Made by a program: the position numbers and the translations under genes. From assembly GCF_016428595.1 (NCBI RefSeq), contig NZ_JAELVQ010000010.1, forward strand, positions 82,656 through 146,655: a DNA stretch of 64,000 nucleotides, in the 5' to 3' direction. This document shows, in pieces, positions 9,317 to 18,843 of this stretch (positions are counted from its first letter, which is position 1; the number at the start of each line of letters is the position of its first letter). The notes below the pieces were generated by a model, which was not told the origin of the DNA, did not search any database, and saw only the letters and a list, made by a program, of their open reading frames with translations. The stretch comes from Snuella sedimenti. Its GTDB lineage: Bacteria > Bacteroidota > Bacteroidia > Flavobacteriales > Flavobacteriaceae.

Positions 9317-10457
9317 TGAAGTAGTTTTTTGTTTTTATAGCCATTTCTTTATCGTAAAAAAATAAAAACATACTAGCCATCATGTCTTGTAGTTCATCTG
9401 ATGTATTATTGGTTGAAAGTATTAATTCATAATCATGATCGGGAAACATTAGTACCCCTTTAATACTTGAAAATGCTGGTGTAGAGTTAAGTCCTATACG
9501 GTTTTTGTGGTTTTTAACAATGCAATTATAGAGTATTTCATTGGTTGTTACATCTTTTAAAATAAATTGCTCTGCAAAAGGGTGTAAGTGAGGTGTTATT
9601 TGATGTAACCTAAGGGTATCTTGAATAGCGAGTTGCTTGGTGACGTTGCATCTAAATACTTGTTTCCCTTTTTTAATTTTCCAGTGTCCAGATACTATTT
9701 GTCCGTTGTCGTCGTAATAAGTATGGTTTTTTGTTTCAATAGGAACACAAGAATTATTATCAAGTATACTAACATATTTATCGTCCATTTTGGTTAAATC
9801 AAACGGAAGCATCATAAATAAGGTTTTTGGAAATAAAGGCTTGATGTTTTTATGGTTACTATAGTTAATGGAAATAGTATGTTTTATTTGAAAAATAGAA
9901 TCTGTTATATTATGATTTAGCGTTTGTGTAGACATAAAAAACGTTTCGTCGCTAAAAAAGGGGTAACCATAACCTTTAGGAAAGTTCACGGTTTCAATAC
10001 CATGTGATAACGAAATGAGCCTAGGGTGTTGTTGATACATTCTGTTTAACAAGTTCCATCTTCCATGATGCTCTTGCTCTATATAATCAATATTGGAATG
10101 GCAAATAAAGTCGTTAGAAGCAACCGCATTGTTTTTAGAAAATTTTGCTTGGACTTTAAAACCTGTCATCCATAGTAATTCGTTTTTAGAAGTATCCAAA
10201 TAAAAATTATGGGTTGCTAGGGGGCCTTCCATAGATTTGTAAATATTGTCAATTAAAAAGGAGGGAGATTCAAATGTTAGCTGGTTGCTGGCAACATCTT
10301 TCTGCCAATTGGGATCTACTATTCTAAAAAAATGTAACAGCTGTGTTTTTACAATGGCTTTGTGCCTGTTAGATAAATTAAAATAGTATATTAGGCTACC
10401 GGTACCAATTATAATTAGAATGATTGTAGTAATTTTATGCCACGTCTTTAAAGTCAT
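9306..10457 (-). CDS. Membrane-anchored protein, probable PHM-like copper monooxygenase
   Basis: A 383-residue protein with one N-terminal membrane segment (about residues 8-26) and an extracytoplasmic domain. I do not recognise it by overall sequence. Key residues resemble the two-copper peptidylglycine hydroxylating monooxygenase (PHM) layout: H120 (FICHSNI), H182 (TLNHNITDS), a HxH pair H290/H292 (ITPHLHPFAEQF), and a Met-rich end DMMASMFLFF (M359, M360, M363). Spacings 120-182 and 292-363 are close to PHM's 107-172 and 244-314. Coupling by overlap to a Sco copper chaperone supports copper loading. The function is inference: the His pair expected at the first copper is not clean (C119-H120, with HH near 130). 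Confidence 0.5.
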   Translation of the reverse strand: MTLKTWHKITTIILIIIGTGSLIYYFNLSNRHKAIVKTQLLHFFRIVDPNWQKDVASNQLTFESPSFLIDNIYKSMEGPLATHNFYLDTSKNELLWMTGFKVQAKFSKNNAVASNDFICHSNIDYIEQEHHGRWNLLNRMYQQHPRLISLSHGIETVNFPKGYGYPFFSDETFFMSTQTLNHNITDSIFQIKHTISINYSNHKNIKPLFPKTLFMMLPFDLTKMDDKYVSILDNNSCVPIETKNHTYYDDNGQIVSGHWKIKKGKQVFRCNVTKQLAIQDTLRLHQITPHLHPFAEQFILKDVTTNEILYNCIVKNHKNRIGLNSTPAFSSIKGVLMFPDHDYELILSTNNTSDELQDMMASMFLFFYDKEMAIKTKNYFNAN

Positions 10458-10527
10458 ATTATTGCATTAGATATTTAAAATTACTAATAATTTTATGATA
10501 AACTTCAAAACAGCGTATCATTAATCT

Positions 10528-11595
10528 ATGAAGAGTTTTTTTAAACGCGATGAATTGTTTTTCGTTAGGTTGTTTGCTTTCCTTGCATTTTTAATTCCGT
10601 TTATTTTATTGCCTAAAGTATGGTTTTCCAAAAGAATGTTTCCCATGATTCCTCTGTTTGAAGGCATTCCTGTTCCCAATTTTATGGTAGATTTAGTTTT
10701 GATTGTTTCTTTTTTTGCTTTCTTTTTCGTCTTTGTTTTTAAGCCTTATTGGAGATTGGGGATTCCTATAGTACTTATTTACATTTATTGGGCATTGTTG
10801 GATCAAAATAGGTTGCAGCCCTTTTATTTCGAAATTGTATTTATGGTTTTTGCTTTAATTGAGTTTAGGAATAACCCTGCCTTATCCAAACAATGTATTC
10901 TTTTAATTTTAGTGGGAACTTATTTTTGGAGCGGATTACATAAATGTAACATGGCATTTTTTGAAATATGGGGCAATGGTTTAAATAAGCGTATTCCATT
11001 TGTTCCGCTTTGGGCTAGACAGAGTTTTACTTATGCAGTGCCTTTTTTAGAGGCGTCATTTGGTGTTTTTTTAATTTTTACCAAAACACGTAAGTGGGGA
11101 ATTTGGCTAATTACAATTATGCACGCTATGATTCTAACAACGTTCACCATTGGTGGCTATGGATATGCCGTGTTCCCCTTAACATTGTTTAATGTGTTTA
11201 CTTTGTTTTATTTGTTTTACAATAAAGAGTTTTCAATTAATGATCTAATTAGAATAAGAAAGCCAAAGGCAATAATTCTTTTTTTAATAGCAATTGTTTT
11301 TCCTTTTTTTAATTTTTTTGGATTTTATGATCATATTCTTGGATTTAGTTATTTTTCAGCAAAACCTAAGTATTGTAGAATTCATTTTGCTAAAACCGAA
11401 AAGATAAATGATTTGCCAGATCATATTAGAATAAATGTCAGGGAGTTTAACGAGGAGTATTACATCGATCTTAATGAATGGGCTGGGAGAACTATTGGGG
11501 TAATGGTATATCCAGAAGATCGTGTTTATCAAAAAATACAAGAACATGTAAACTCGTATTTAGAAACTAGTAACTCTCATTTAGAATATTATTAA
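10528..11595 (+). CDS. HTTM-like integral membrane protein
   Basis: A polytopic membrane protein of 355 residues, with several hydrophobic segments from residue 10 to about 270 and a soluble C-terminal domain of about 80 residues. The segment YFWSGLHKCNMAFFE resembles the HTTM/vitamin K-dependent carboxylase-like and DoxX-like membrane families (pattern SGLhKl). No certain catalytic motif can be assigned. The gene is divergent from the Sco/PHM-like pair, with 70 bases between them, and its stop overlaps the start of the following acyltransferase (TAATG), so the three plus-strand genes form an operon. Confidence 0.6.
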   Translation: MKSFFKRDELFFVRLFAFLAFLIPFILLPKVWFSKRMFPMIPLFEGIPVPNFMVDLVLIVSFFAFFFVFVFKPYWRLGIPIVLIYIYWALLDQNRLQPFYFEIVFMVFALIEFRNNPALSKQCILLILVGTYFWSGLHKCNMAFFEIWGNGLNKRIPFVPLWARQSFTYAVPFLEASFGVFLIFTKTRKWGIWLITIMHAMILTTFTIGGYGYAVFPLTLFNVFTLFYLFYNKEFSINDLIRIRKPKAIILFLIAIVFPFFNFFGFYDHILGFSYFSAKPKYCRIHFAKTEKINDLPDHIRINVREFNEEYYIDLNEWAGRTIGVMVYPEDRVYQKIQEHVNSYLETSNSHLEYY

Positions 11596-12716
11596 TGCAG
11601 AAACCTTTTACGAGACTTTTTGGACTGGATTTTTTAAGGGCGCTAGCAATTAGTTTAGTTGTGTTATCTCATACTACCTTTTTGATGTTTCCTAATGAAA
11701 GTACTTTGATTATAGAATCAATTAGGGCTATGGGAGCCATTGGAGTCGATTTGTTTTTTGTTTTAAGTGGGTATTTGATAGGGGGTCTGTTGTTGAAATT
11801 AATAAAAAAACATCATTTTGCTTGGTCTGCACTGTTAACATTTTGGAAACGGCGCTGGATGCGAACCTTACCCAATTATTTTTTAATTTTAATACTAAAC
11901 ATTTTAATTGCCTATCTATTAGGACAATCACTGCCAAAATCAATTGCGCTATACCCATTGTTTTTACAAAATATAATATCGGAGCACCCCGATTTTTTTA
12001 CCGAAGCATGGAGTTTGTCCATAGAGGAATATGCCTATTTACTGTTGCCTTTAATGCTGTTTTTGGTTGTTTTTTCTTTTAAAAAATCAAATCGAGAATC
12101 GCTGTTTATTAAAACCGTAGTGTTGGTTGTAATTGGGCTCGCATTTTTTAAGATAATCTATTTTTTCAATAATGAAGTGCAGAATTATAAGGATTGGAGC
12201 CTGTCTTTTAGAAAGGTTGTTATTTACAGGTTAGATAGTATTTATATTGGGTTTATTCTAGTTTATTTATTAAAAAGAAGGCCTTTTTTTTTCAATAAGT
12301 ATAAGCATATTATGTTAGTTCTTGGCTTAATTATGTTTGTGCTACTTCATTTTTTTATGTACAGTTTTAATCTTTTACCCCAAACACATTTGTGGTTCTA
12401 TGTGTTTTTTTACTTGTGGGGTGTTGTTTGTAGTTTAGCATTATTGTTTCCCTTTTTTGTGAACTTGCATTATAGTGGCTTGGGGAAAGGCTTTATAACA
12501 TTTATTAGCACACGTTCTTATGCTATTTATTTGGTAAACTATTCCTTAATATTGTTAAATATACAGTCATTTATAGATATGTCTAAATTAGATCTGCTGG
12601 AAAAAATGGGAGTGCTTATGGCATTTTTGGGAACCACATTAGTGTTATCTAATTTAATTTATCGCTATTTTGAGTTACCCATATTAAAATTAAGAGATCG
12701 TAAATTCCCTAGATAA
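11595..12716 (+). CDS. Acyltransferase 3 family membrane protein (OafA/YrhL type), copy 1
   Basis: Integral membrane O-acyltransferase of 373 residues with about ten hydrophobic segments. The family N-terminus is clear: FGLDFLRALAISLVVLSH contains the R and H of the first helix, followed by GVDLFFVLSGYLIGG, the RRWMRTLPNY loop and the SIEEYAYL motif. AT3 proteins transfer acetyl or other acyl groups to sugars of surface polysaccharides or to secreted metabolites. The start codon overlaps the upstream stop. A homologue follows directly; the two share motifs but are clearly diverged. Confidence 0.9.
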   Translation: MQKPFTRLFGLDFLRALAISLVVLSHTTFLMFPNESTLIIESIRAMGAIGVDLFFVLSGYLIGGLLLKLIKKHHFAWSALLTFWKRRWMRTLPNYFLILILNILIAYLLGQSLPKSIALYPLFLQNIISEHPDFFTEAWSLSIEEYAYLLLPLMLFLVVFSFKKSNRESLFIKTVVLVVIGLAFFKIIYFFNNEVQNYKDWSLSFRKVVIYRLDSIYIGFILVYLLKRRPFFFNKYKHIMLVLGLIMFVLLHFFMYSFNLLPQTHLWFYVFFYLWGVVCSLALLFPFFVNLHYSGLGKGFITFISTRSYAIYLVNYSLILLNIQSFIDMSKLDLLEKMGVLMAFLGTTLVLSNLIYRYFELPILKLRDRKFPR

Positions 12717-12718
12717 TT

Positions 12719-13879
12719 TTGAAACCTTTAAAGCAACGGATTTTTGGCTTAGATGTGGTAAGGGCACTGGCAATACTAATGGTTCTGGTGTCGCATTGTA
12801 ATTATTTTTTTGAGGATTATGATAACCTGTTTATCGACTCATTACAGTTGATGGGGGTTTTAGGGGTCGAAATATTTTTTGTTTTAAGTGGTTTTTTAAT
12901 TGGGGGCATGCTCTTGCAGATGGTTCAATCACTACGTATGTCGTTTAATGATGTGCTTTACTTTTGGGTTAGACGATGGTTTAGGACATTGCCATTATAT
13001 TTTTTAATGTTGCTAGCCAATATAGGTGTCGCTTTAATTGTGGGAGACAACTTGCCAAGTTTAATATGGAAGTATGTGTTTTTTCTCCAGAATTTTTCAA
13101 ATGATTATTTACCATTTTTTCCTGAATCATGGAGCTTATCTGTTGAAGAATATGCTTATTTATTAGCCCCTTTAGTACTTTGGGGAAGCTTTAAAATGTT
13201 TAAGAATAAGAATATAAATAGAGATAATTTGTTTTTGGTGGTTTCAGCTTGTCTGGTATTAACTTTTGTATGTGCCAAAATTTTTTATCATGTATCACAT
13301 ATTGGCGAACCACAATCACTTAAAATATGGAATTCAAATTTAAAGGCGCTTGTTGTTTATAGATTGGATGCTATTTTTTATGGCTTTATATTGGTTTATT
13401 GTTTTAATAAATACCATGACAAAATTAAGCAAAATAAAAGAAAATTGTTTCTGTTGGGAATAGTAATGTGCTTGGTCGTTGCAGGGCTACTTCCTTTATT
13501 AGGGATTACCATCGAAGCGTACCCTGTTTACTGGAATGTATTTTATCTACCGATAATTTCGATAACAATTGGTTTAACGATTCCTTATTTGTATTTCTTC
13601 AAGGTAGAAAACGCCTATACAAAAAGAATAGTTACAAACATAAGTTTGTATTCCTATAGCATGTACCTTCTGCATTATACATTTTTACTTTACCTAATGC
13701 GCTTACTTATAAATTTTCAAGATTTAACTTTATGGTATCGCTTTATATGTGTTTTGGCTTATCTATTGCTAACCTATGTACTGTCCAGATTTGTTTACCT
13801 TTATTTCGAAAAACCAATGACTAATTTGCGAGATGCTAAACAATTGAAGAATATATTGGTTAAACACGTTGTTAATTAA
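12719..13879 (+). CDS. Acyltransferase 3 family membrane protein (OafA/YrhL type), copy 2
   Basis: Second AT3 membrane acyltransferase in tandem, 386 residues. Motifs parallel copy 1: FGLDVVRALAILMVLVSH, GVEIFFVLSGFLIGGM, RRWFRTLPLY and SWSLSVEEYAYLLAP. It begins at TTG (12719), only two bases after the stop of copy 1; there is no in-frame ATG that keeps the first helix. Conservation of the motifs with wide divergence elsewhere points to an old duplication with different acceptors. The operon ends here, with 170 AT-rich bases before aconitase. Confidence 0.88.
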   Translation: MKPLKQRIFGLDVVRALAILMVLVSHCNYFFEDYDNLFIDSLQLMGVLGVEIFFVLSGFLIGGMLLQMVQSLRMSFNDVLYFWVRRWFRTLPLYFLMLLANIGVALIVGDNLPSLIWKYVFFLQNFSNDYLPFFPESWSLSVEEYAYLLAPLVLWGSFKMFKNKNINRDNLFLVVSACLVLTFVCAKIFYHVSHIGEPQSLKIWNSNLKALVVYRLDAIFYGFILVYCFNKYHDKIKQNKRKLFLLGIVMCLVVAGLLPLLGITIEAYPVYWNVFYLPIISITIGLTIPYLYFFKVENAYTKRIVTNISLYSYSMYLLHYTFLLYLMRLLINFQDLTLWYRFICVLAYLLLTYVLSRFVYLYFEKPMTNLRDAKQLKNILVKHVVN

Positions 13880-14049
13880 TTAATTTTCATAGATAAAAAA
13901 TAACAAAACGTTAATTTATTTCTGTTAAAATACCCCTTTCTTAAATTAAATTCATCTTTTAACCTATATAGCTTTATTACCCTTTATAGTTGATATAAAT
14001 TTTGTAATTTGCAAAACTTTTAAAAAATAGGAAATTTAAAATATATTAT

Positions 14050-16317
14050 ATGGCATTTGACATCGATATGATTAAGGGTGTATACACCAAAATGGCAGAA
14101 CGTGTAGATATAGCACGTGATATTGTGGGAAAACCATTAACGTTATCTGAAAAGATTTTATATTCACATCTTTGGGATGGAAAACCTACTAAAGCACTTG
14201 TTAGAGGAAAAGATTATGTAGATTTTGCGCCAGATAGAATTGCATGTCAAGATGCGACAGCTCAAATGGCATTATTACAGTTTATGCAAGCTGGAAAAAG
14301 TAAGGTTGCTGTACCTACAACAGTACATTGCGACCATTTAATCCAAGCTAAAGAAGGTGCTGCTAAGGATTTAATACATGCTAATAATGTAAGTAGTGAA
14401 GTATTTAACTTTTTGGAGTCTGTTTCCAATAAATATGGCATCGGGTTTTGGAAACCAGGAGCAGGTATTATACACCAAGTAGTATTAGAAAATTATGCTT
14501 TTCCTGGAGGAATGATGATTGGTACAGATTCTCATACTGTTAATGCAGGTGGTTTGGGAATGGTTGCTATAGGTGTTGGTGGAGCAGACGCAGTGGATGT
14601 TATGGCAGGAATGGCTTGGGAATTGAAATTTCCGAAATTAATAGGTGTTAAATTAACAGGTAAATTATCTGGTTGGACAGCACCTAAAGATGTTATTTTA
14701 AAAGTAGCAGAAATATTAACTGTAAAAGGTGGTACAGGTGCTATTGTTGAATATTTTGGCCCTGGGGCAACGTCGATGTCATGTACAGGAAAAGGGACCA
14801 TTTGTAATATGGGAGCCGAAATTGGAGCAACAACCTCTACGTTTGGCTATGATGAGTCTATGGAGCGTTATTTACGTTCTACCGATAGAGCCGATGTAGC
14901 TGATGCTGCCAATGCAATAAAAGACTATTTAACTGCTGATGCTGAAGTTTATGAAAATCCTGAGAATTATTTCGATCAAGTTATCGAAATCAATTTATCA
15001 GAATTAGGCCCTTTATTAAACGGACCATTTACTCCAGATTTATCGACGACTGTAGGTAAGGAAATGTCTGAAAAAGCAAAAGCTAACGACTGGCCATTGG
15101 CCGTAGAGTGGGGCTTGATTGGATCGTGTACCAATTCATCATATGAAGATTTATCCCGTGCCTCATCTGTAGCACAACAAGCGTTGGATAAAGGTTTGAA
15201 AATGAAAGCAGAATTAGGCATAAATCCTGGATCCGAGCAAGTAAGGTATACAGCAGAACGTGATGGTATTCTTGATGTTTTCGAAAAATTAGATGCTAAA
15301 ATATTTACGAATGCTTGTGGACCATGTATTGGACAATGGGCAAGATATAGCGATCCTAAAAACGCACCAAAGAATAGTATTGTACACTCATTTAACAGAA
15401 ACTTTGCTAAGCGTGCCGATGGTAACCCAAACACACATGCGTTTGTTGCGTCACCAGAATTAACAGCAGCGATTGCTATTTCTGGACGTTTGGACTTTAA
15501 CCCGTTAACCGATAAGCTTATCAATGAAAAGGGAGAAGAAGTAATGTTCGATGAACCAACAGGATGGGAATTGCCGCCAAAAGGTTTTGAAGTACAAGAT
15601 AATGGTTATTTAGCACCAGAAGAAGACGGGAGTAGCGTACAGGTTAATGTGGCTGAAGATTCCGAACGTTTACAGCTGTTAACCCCTTTTGAGCCTATTG
15701 GAAATACTATTACAGGAGCTAAACTATTAATTAAAGCCCTAGGAAAATGTACAACAGACCATATTAGTATGGCTGGACCTTGGTTACGTTTTAGAGGACA
15801 TTTAGATAATATTGCCAATAATACATTTATTGGAGCAGTAAACGCTTTTAACGAGAAAACGAATTTTGTTAAAAATCAATTAACAGGCGAATACGGAGGC
15901 GTGCCAGATGCACAACGTGAATATAAAAAGGCAGGTGTTAAAACTGTTGTTGTTGGTGATCATAATTATGGAGAAGGTTCTTCAAGAGAGCATGCGGCCA
16001 TGCAGCCAAGACATTTAGGTGTTGCCGCAGTGATCGTAAAATCGTTTGCCCGTATACACGAAACAAACCTTAAAAAGCAAGGTATGCTAGGTTTAACCTT
16101 TGCAAATGAAAATGATTATGATTTAATTCAGGAAGACGATACCTTTAACTTTTTAGATTTAAATGAATTTGCTCCAGGTAAGCAACTAACCATTGAAGTG
16201 GTACATGCCGACGGAAGCAAAGATATTGTTAAAGCAAATCACACTTATAACGAAGCTCAAATTGAGTGGTTTAATGCTGGTTCTGCCCTTAACTTAATAA
16301 AACTTCAAAATGCTTAG
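14050..16317 (+). CDS. acnA: Aconitate hydratase
   Basis: TCA-cycle aconitase of 755 residues, interconverting citrate and isocitrate. The [4Fe-4S] ligands are visible as Cys360 (GSCTNSS), Cys423 and Cys426 ([10 protein letters not shown]). [19 protein letters not shown] and the swivelling-domain motif [14 protein letters not shown] are also present. The length matches the mitochondrial-type aconitase common in Bacteroidota rather than the ~890-residue AcnA. A -7-like TAATTTG at 14005-14011 could be its promoter, though the -33 element is not convincing. A strong terminator follows 23 bases after the stop, so it is monocistronic. Confidence 0.96.
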   Translation: MAFDIDMIKGVYTKMAERVDIARDIVGKPLTLSEKILYSHLWDGKPTKALVRGKDYVDFAPDRIACQDATAQMALLQFMQAGKSKVAVPTTVHCDHLIQAKEGAAKDLIHANNVSSEVFNFLESVSNKYGIGFWKPGAGIIHQVVLENYAFPGGMMIGTDSHTVNAGGLGMVAIGVGGADAVDVMAGMAWELKFPKLIGVKLTGKLSGWTAPKDVILKVAEILTVKGGTGAIVEYFGPGATSMSCTGKGTICNMGAEIGATTSTFGYDESMERYLRSTDRADVADAANAIKDYLTADAEVYENPENYFDQVIEINLSELGPLLNGPFTPDLSTTVGKEMSEKAKANDWPLAVEWGLIGSCTNSSYEDLSRASSVAQQALDKGLKMKAELGINPGSEQVRYTAERDGILDVFEKLDAKIFTNACGPCIGQWARYSDPKNAPKNSIVHSFNRNFAKRADGNPNTHAFVASPELTAAIAISGRLDFNPLTDKLINEKGEEVMFDEPTGWELPPKGFEVQDNGYLAPEEDGSSVQVNVAEDSERLQLLTPFEPIGNTITGAKLLIKALGKCTTDHISMAGPWLRFRGHLDNIANNTFIGAVNAFNEKTNFVKNQLTGEYGGVPDAQREYKKAGVKTVVVGDHNYGEGSSREHAAMQPRHLGVAAVIVKSFARIHETNLKKQGMLGLTFANENDYDLIQEDDTFNFLDLNEFAPGKQLTIEVVHADGSKDIVKANHTYNEAQIEWFNAGSALNLIKLQNA

Positions 16318-16340
16318 TAATTGCACTTGCATTTAATGAT

Positions 16341-16373
16341 AAAAAAATCCAGCTAGAAACAGCTGGATTTTTT
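16341..16373 (+). terminator. Intrinsic terminator of aconitase
   Basis: Stem AAATCCAGCT / AGCTGGATTT with loop AGAAAC, followed by a T-run ending at 16373. It separates acnA from mazG. Confidence 0.85.
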
Positions 16374-16427
16374 GTTTTATGCCAATGTTAAAATCAATAT
16401 AATTGTATTTTTACTAAAATTTGATAT

Positions 16428-17201
16428 ATGAATTCCAGAGCAGATCAATTAAAGGCTTTCGATAGATTATTAACCATCATGGATGAATTGCGTGAGCAGT
16501 GTCCCTGGGATAAGAAGCAAACAATGGAAAGTTTGCGACACCTTACCATAGAGGAAACCTACGAACTTGGTGATGCTATTTTGGACAACGATTTACAAGA
16601 AGTAAAAAAGGAACTTGGAGATGTTTTACTCCATATTGTTTTCTACGCTAAAATTGGAAGCGAAACAAAGACTTTTGATATTGCCGATGTGTGTAATGGT
16701 ATTTGTGAAAAGTTAATAAGCAGGCATCCCCATATCTATGGAGATGTTACGGTTAACAACGAAGAAGATGTTAAGCGTAATTGGGAAAAATTAAAGCTAA
16801 AAGAAGGGAAAAAGAGTGTTTTGGAGGGCGTTCCAACTAGTCTCCCAGCACTGGTAAAGGCAAATAGAATTCAGGAGAAAGTTGCAGGAGTAGGTTTCGA
16901 TTGGGAGGCACCACATCAAGTTTGGGAAAAGGTAGAAGAAGAGCTCAGTGAATTAAAAGAAGAGGTTAAAGTTGGTAATGCAGACCGTATGGAAAGCGAA
17001 TTTGGAGATGTGCTATTTTCAATGGTAAACTATGCTCGATTTTTAAATATAAACCCAGAGAATGCTTTAGAGCGTACAAATAAGAAATTCTCTAAGAGAT
17101 TTCAATACCTCGAAGCTAAAGCTAAAAACTTAAATAAACCATTAAAGGATATGACCCTTGCCGAGATGGATGTGTTTTGGGAAGAAGCTAAAAAACTTTA
17201 A
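16428..17201 (+). CDS. mazG: Nucleoside triphosphate pyrophosphohydrolase MazG
   Basis: MazG hydrolyses NTPs to NMP and PPi and helps remove non-canonical nucleotides and modulate (p)ppGpp effects. The 257-residue length indicates the two-domain form. The first domain shows CPWDKKQTMESLRHLTIEE, then ELGDVLLHIVFYAKI with the metal-binding acidic pattern. The second domain repeats the pattern as EEELSELKEEV and EFGDVLFSMVNYARFL. The ATG at 16428 is preceded by an AT-rich leader after the aconitase terminator. Confidence 0.94.
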   Translation: MNSRADQLKAFDRLLTIMDELREQCPWDKKQTMESLRHLTIEETYELGDAILDNDLQEVKKELGDVLLHIVFYAKIGSETKTFDIADVCNGICEKLISRHPHIYGDVTVNNEEDVKRNWEKLKLKEGKKSVLEGVPTSLPALVKANRIQEKVAGVGFDWEAPHQVWEKVEEELSELKEEVKVGNADRMESEFGDVLFSMVNYARFLNINPENALERTNKKFSKRFQYLEAKAKNLNKPLKDMTLAEMDVFWEEAKKL

Positions 17202-17333
17202 TAGGCTTTGAAAAAATAGTTTTTGAGTGGTTGTAATTTTATCATATTTATAAATAGTATCCCACTATTATTTTAATAGTTTAAAATCAAAAATATTGCA
17301 ATAAACAACGATTCTAATATTTTTATAAACAAC

Positions 17334-17341
17334 TATCTTTG
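17334..17341 (+). promoter_or_regulatory. -7 element of the mqo promoter
   Basis: TATCTTTG matches the Bacteroidota -7 box TAnnTTTG. A good -33 TTG at the usual distance is not visible. Transcription from here would begin near 17347, which rules out the upstream TTG start for mqo and supports the ATG at 17372. Confidence 0.55.
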
Positions 17342-17371
17342 CAGCCAATTATTAAAATCAAGGCTTCAAAA

Positions 17372-18724
17372 ATGGCTAAAACAATAAAACATTCAGAGTT
17401 TGTACTTATAGGTGGAGGTATAATGAGTGCTACTTTAGCAATATTGCTTTTTGAAAAATTTCCCGGAAAAAAAATCACTATCATTGAAAAGCTTCCAAAA
17501 ATGGCGGAGGAAAGTTCGGAAGCGTGGAATAATGCTGGAACTGGACATGCGGGTAATTGTGAGTTAAACTATACACCAGAAAAAAAGGGGACAATAGATC
17601 CCCAAAAGGCTATTACAATTGCTGAGCAATTTCAGGAAACTCTTGGTTTTTGGAGGGATTGTGCTGAAAAAGGCTATATTAACAATATTTCTAAATGTAT
17701 ACATTCCGTCCCCCATATTAGCTTTGTTCAAGGGAAAAAGGATATCGCCTTTTTAGAAAAAAGATGGCAGGTTTTAAAAGAGATTTCCCATTTTAAGGAT
17801 ATGATTTTCTCTAAGGACGTTGAAGAAATAAAGCAGTGGGTTCCATTGATGATGGACGGGCGATCGGGTAAAGCGAAAGATGTGGCAGCTACATACTTTG
17901 AGGACGGTTATGATGTTAATTTTGGAGAAATTGCCGATCAAATTTTTCGTTTTTTGGCGAAGCAAGATAATGTACAATTGCTAAACCACAGTAATGTTTA
18001 CAATTTACAGCAAACAAACAATAAGCGTTGGTTGTTAAGTGTTAAGGGACAGAATGTAGGTAGGCATTGGAAATTGGTTACAAACTATCTTTTCATAGGA
18101 GCCGGTGGAGGTACTTTGCCATTACTGGAAAAATCGAATATAAAAGAAGCCAAAGGTTATGGCGGTTTTCCTATAAGCGGTTTATGGCTGCGTTGTACAA
18201 ATCCAGAAATCATTGAAAAACATGAGGCTAAGGTATATGGAAAAGCCAAAAAAGGGTCGCCTCCAATGTCGGTGCCGCACATGGATACCCGCATGATCAA
18301 TGGACGAAAGGAATTACTGTTTGGTCCCTTTGCGGGCTTCACTACCAAGTTTTTAAAACATGGTTCCATGTTTGATTTACCACGGTCCGTTGAGTTCGAT
18401 AATATTATGAGCCTTTTAGGGGCAGGGTACCAAAACTTACCATTAGTTAAGTACCTTGTTAAGCAGGTGAGCTTGAGTTTTAAAGACCGTATGGAGATGT
18501 TACGTGAATTTTATCCAGAGGCTAATGATGATGATTGGAAAATGGTAGTGGCTGGACAGCGCGTACAAATTATTAAACGGAATAAAAAAGGGTTTGGTAA
18601 GTTGGAATTTGGTACGGAAATCATAGTGTCTAAAGATAAAACAATTGCAGCACTTTTAGGAGCTTCACCAGGAGCCTCTACTTCGTATTCCGTAATGAAA
18701 AATGTTCTTGAAAAATGTTTTTAA
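17372..18724 (+). CDS. mqo: Malate:quinone oxidoreductase
   Basis: Membrane-associated FAD enzyme that oxidises malate to oxaloacetate and passes electrons to quinone. The N-terminal dinucleotide fold is VLIGGGIMSATLAILL, followed by the family signature EESSEAWNNAGTGHAGNCELN (SSEAWNNAGTGHAG) and a second nucleotide contact FIGAGGGTLPLLE. PVMFGPFAGF-like LLFGPFAGFTTKFLK and the C-terminal GASPGASTS match Mqo. I use the ATG at 17372 because the longer TTG frame starts inside the promoter. The product has about 450 residues, slightly shorter than E. coli Mqo. It converges on the DUF349 gene across a shared terminator. Confidence 0.93.
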   Translation: MAKTIKHSEFVLIGGGIMSATLAILLFEKFPGKKITIIEKLPKMAEESSEAWNNAGTGHAGNCELNYTPEKKGTIDPQKAITIAEQFQETLGFWRDCAEKGYINNISKCIHSVPHISFVQGKKDIAFLEKRWQVLKEISHFKDMIFSKDVEEIKQWVPLMMDGRSGKAKDVAATYFEDGYDVNFGEIADQIFRFLAKQDNVQLLNHSNVYNLQQTNNKRWLLSVKGQNVGRHWKLVTNYLFIGAGGGTLPLLEKSNIKEAKGYGGFPISGLWLRCTNPEIIEKHEAKVYGKAKKGSPPMSVPHMDTRMINGRKELLFGPFAGFTTKFLKHGSMFDLPRSVEFDNIMSLLGAGYQNLPLVKYLVKQVSLSFKDRMEMLREFYPEANDDDWKMVVAGQRVQIIKRNKKGFGKLEFGTEIIVSKDKTIAALLGASPGASTSYSVMKNVLEKCF

Positions 18725-18797
18725 TCAAAAAGAATTCCTCGAGGCTCTCCCTCAGAGTTTCCAGTGAACTTGTCATTCTGGCGGAGGGAATCCAAAT

Positions 18798-18829
18798 AAA
18801 AGCGGTTGGCGTTTAAATCAACCGCTTTT
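18798..18829. terminator. Bidirectional terminator between mqo and the DUF349 gene
   Basis: AAAAGCGGTTG pairs perfectly with CAACCGCTTTT around a 10-base loop, with A-run and T-run on the two sides, so it can end transcripts from both convergent genes. The bases just before it (18738-18790) contain GTCATTCTGGCGGAGGGAAT, which looks like a dispersed intergenic repeat fragment. Confidence 0.8.
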
Positions 18830-18843
18830 GATGGCTGTATATT

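Noticed and set aside
14976..15524. Minus-strand open frame of 182 residues inside aconitase
   Set aside because: It lies fully antisense to a strongly conserved enzyme and has no family motif or promoter.
18736..18795. Possible mobile element fragment (GTCATTCTGGCGGAGGGAAT)
   Set aside because: Too short and without inverted ends or a transposase; it looks like a dispersed intergenic repeat, as do short GC-richer stretches at 36009-36048 and 39593-39635, but no two match over enough bases to define a family here.
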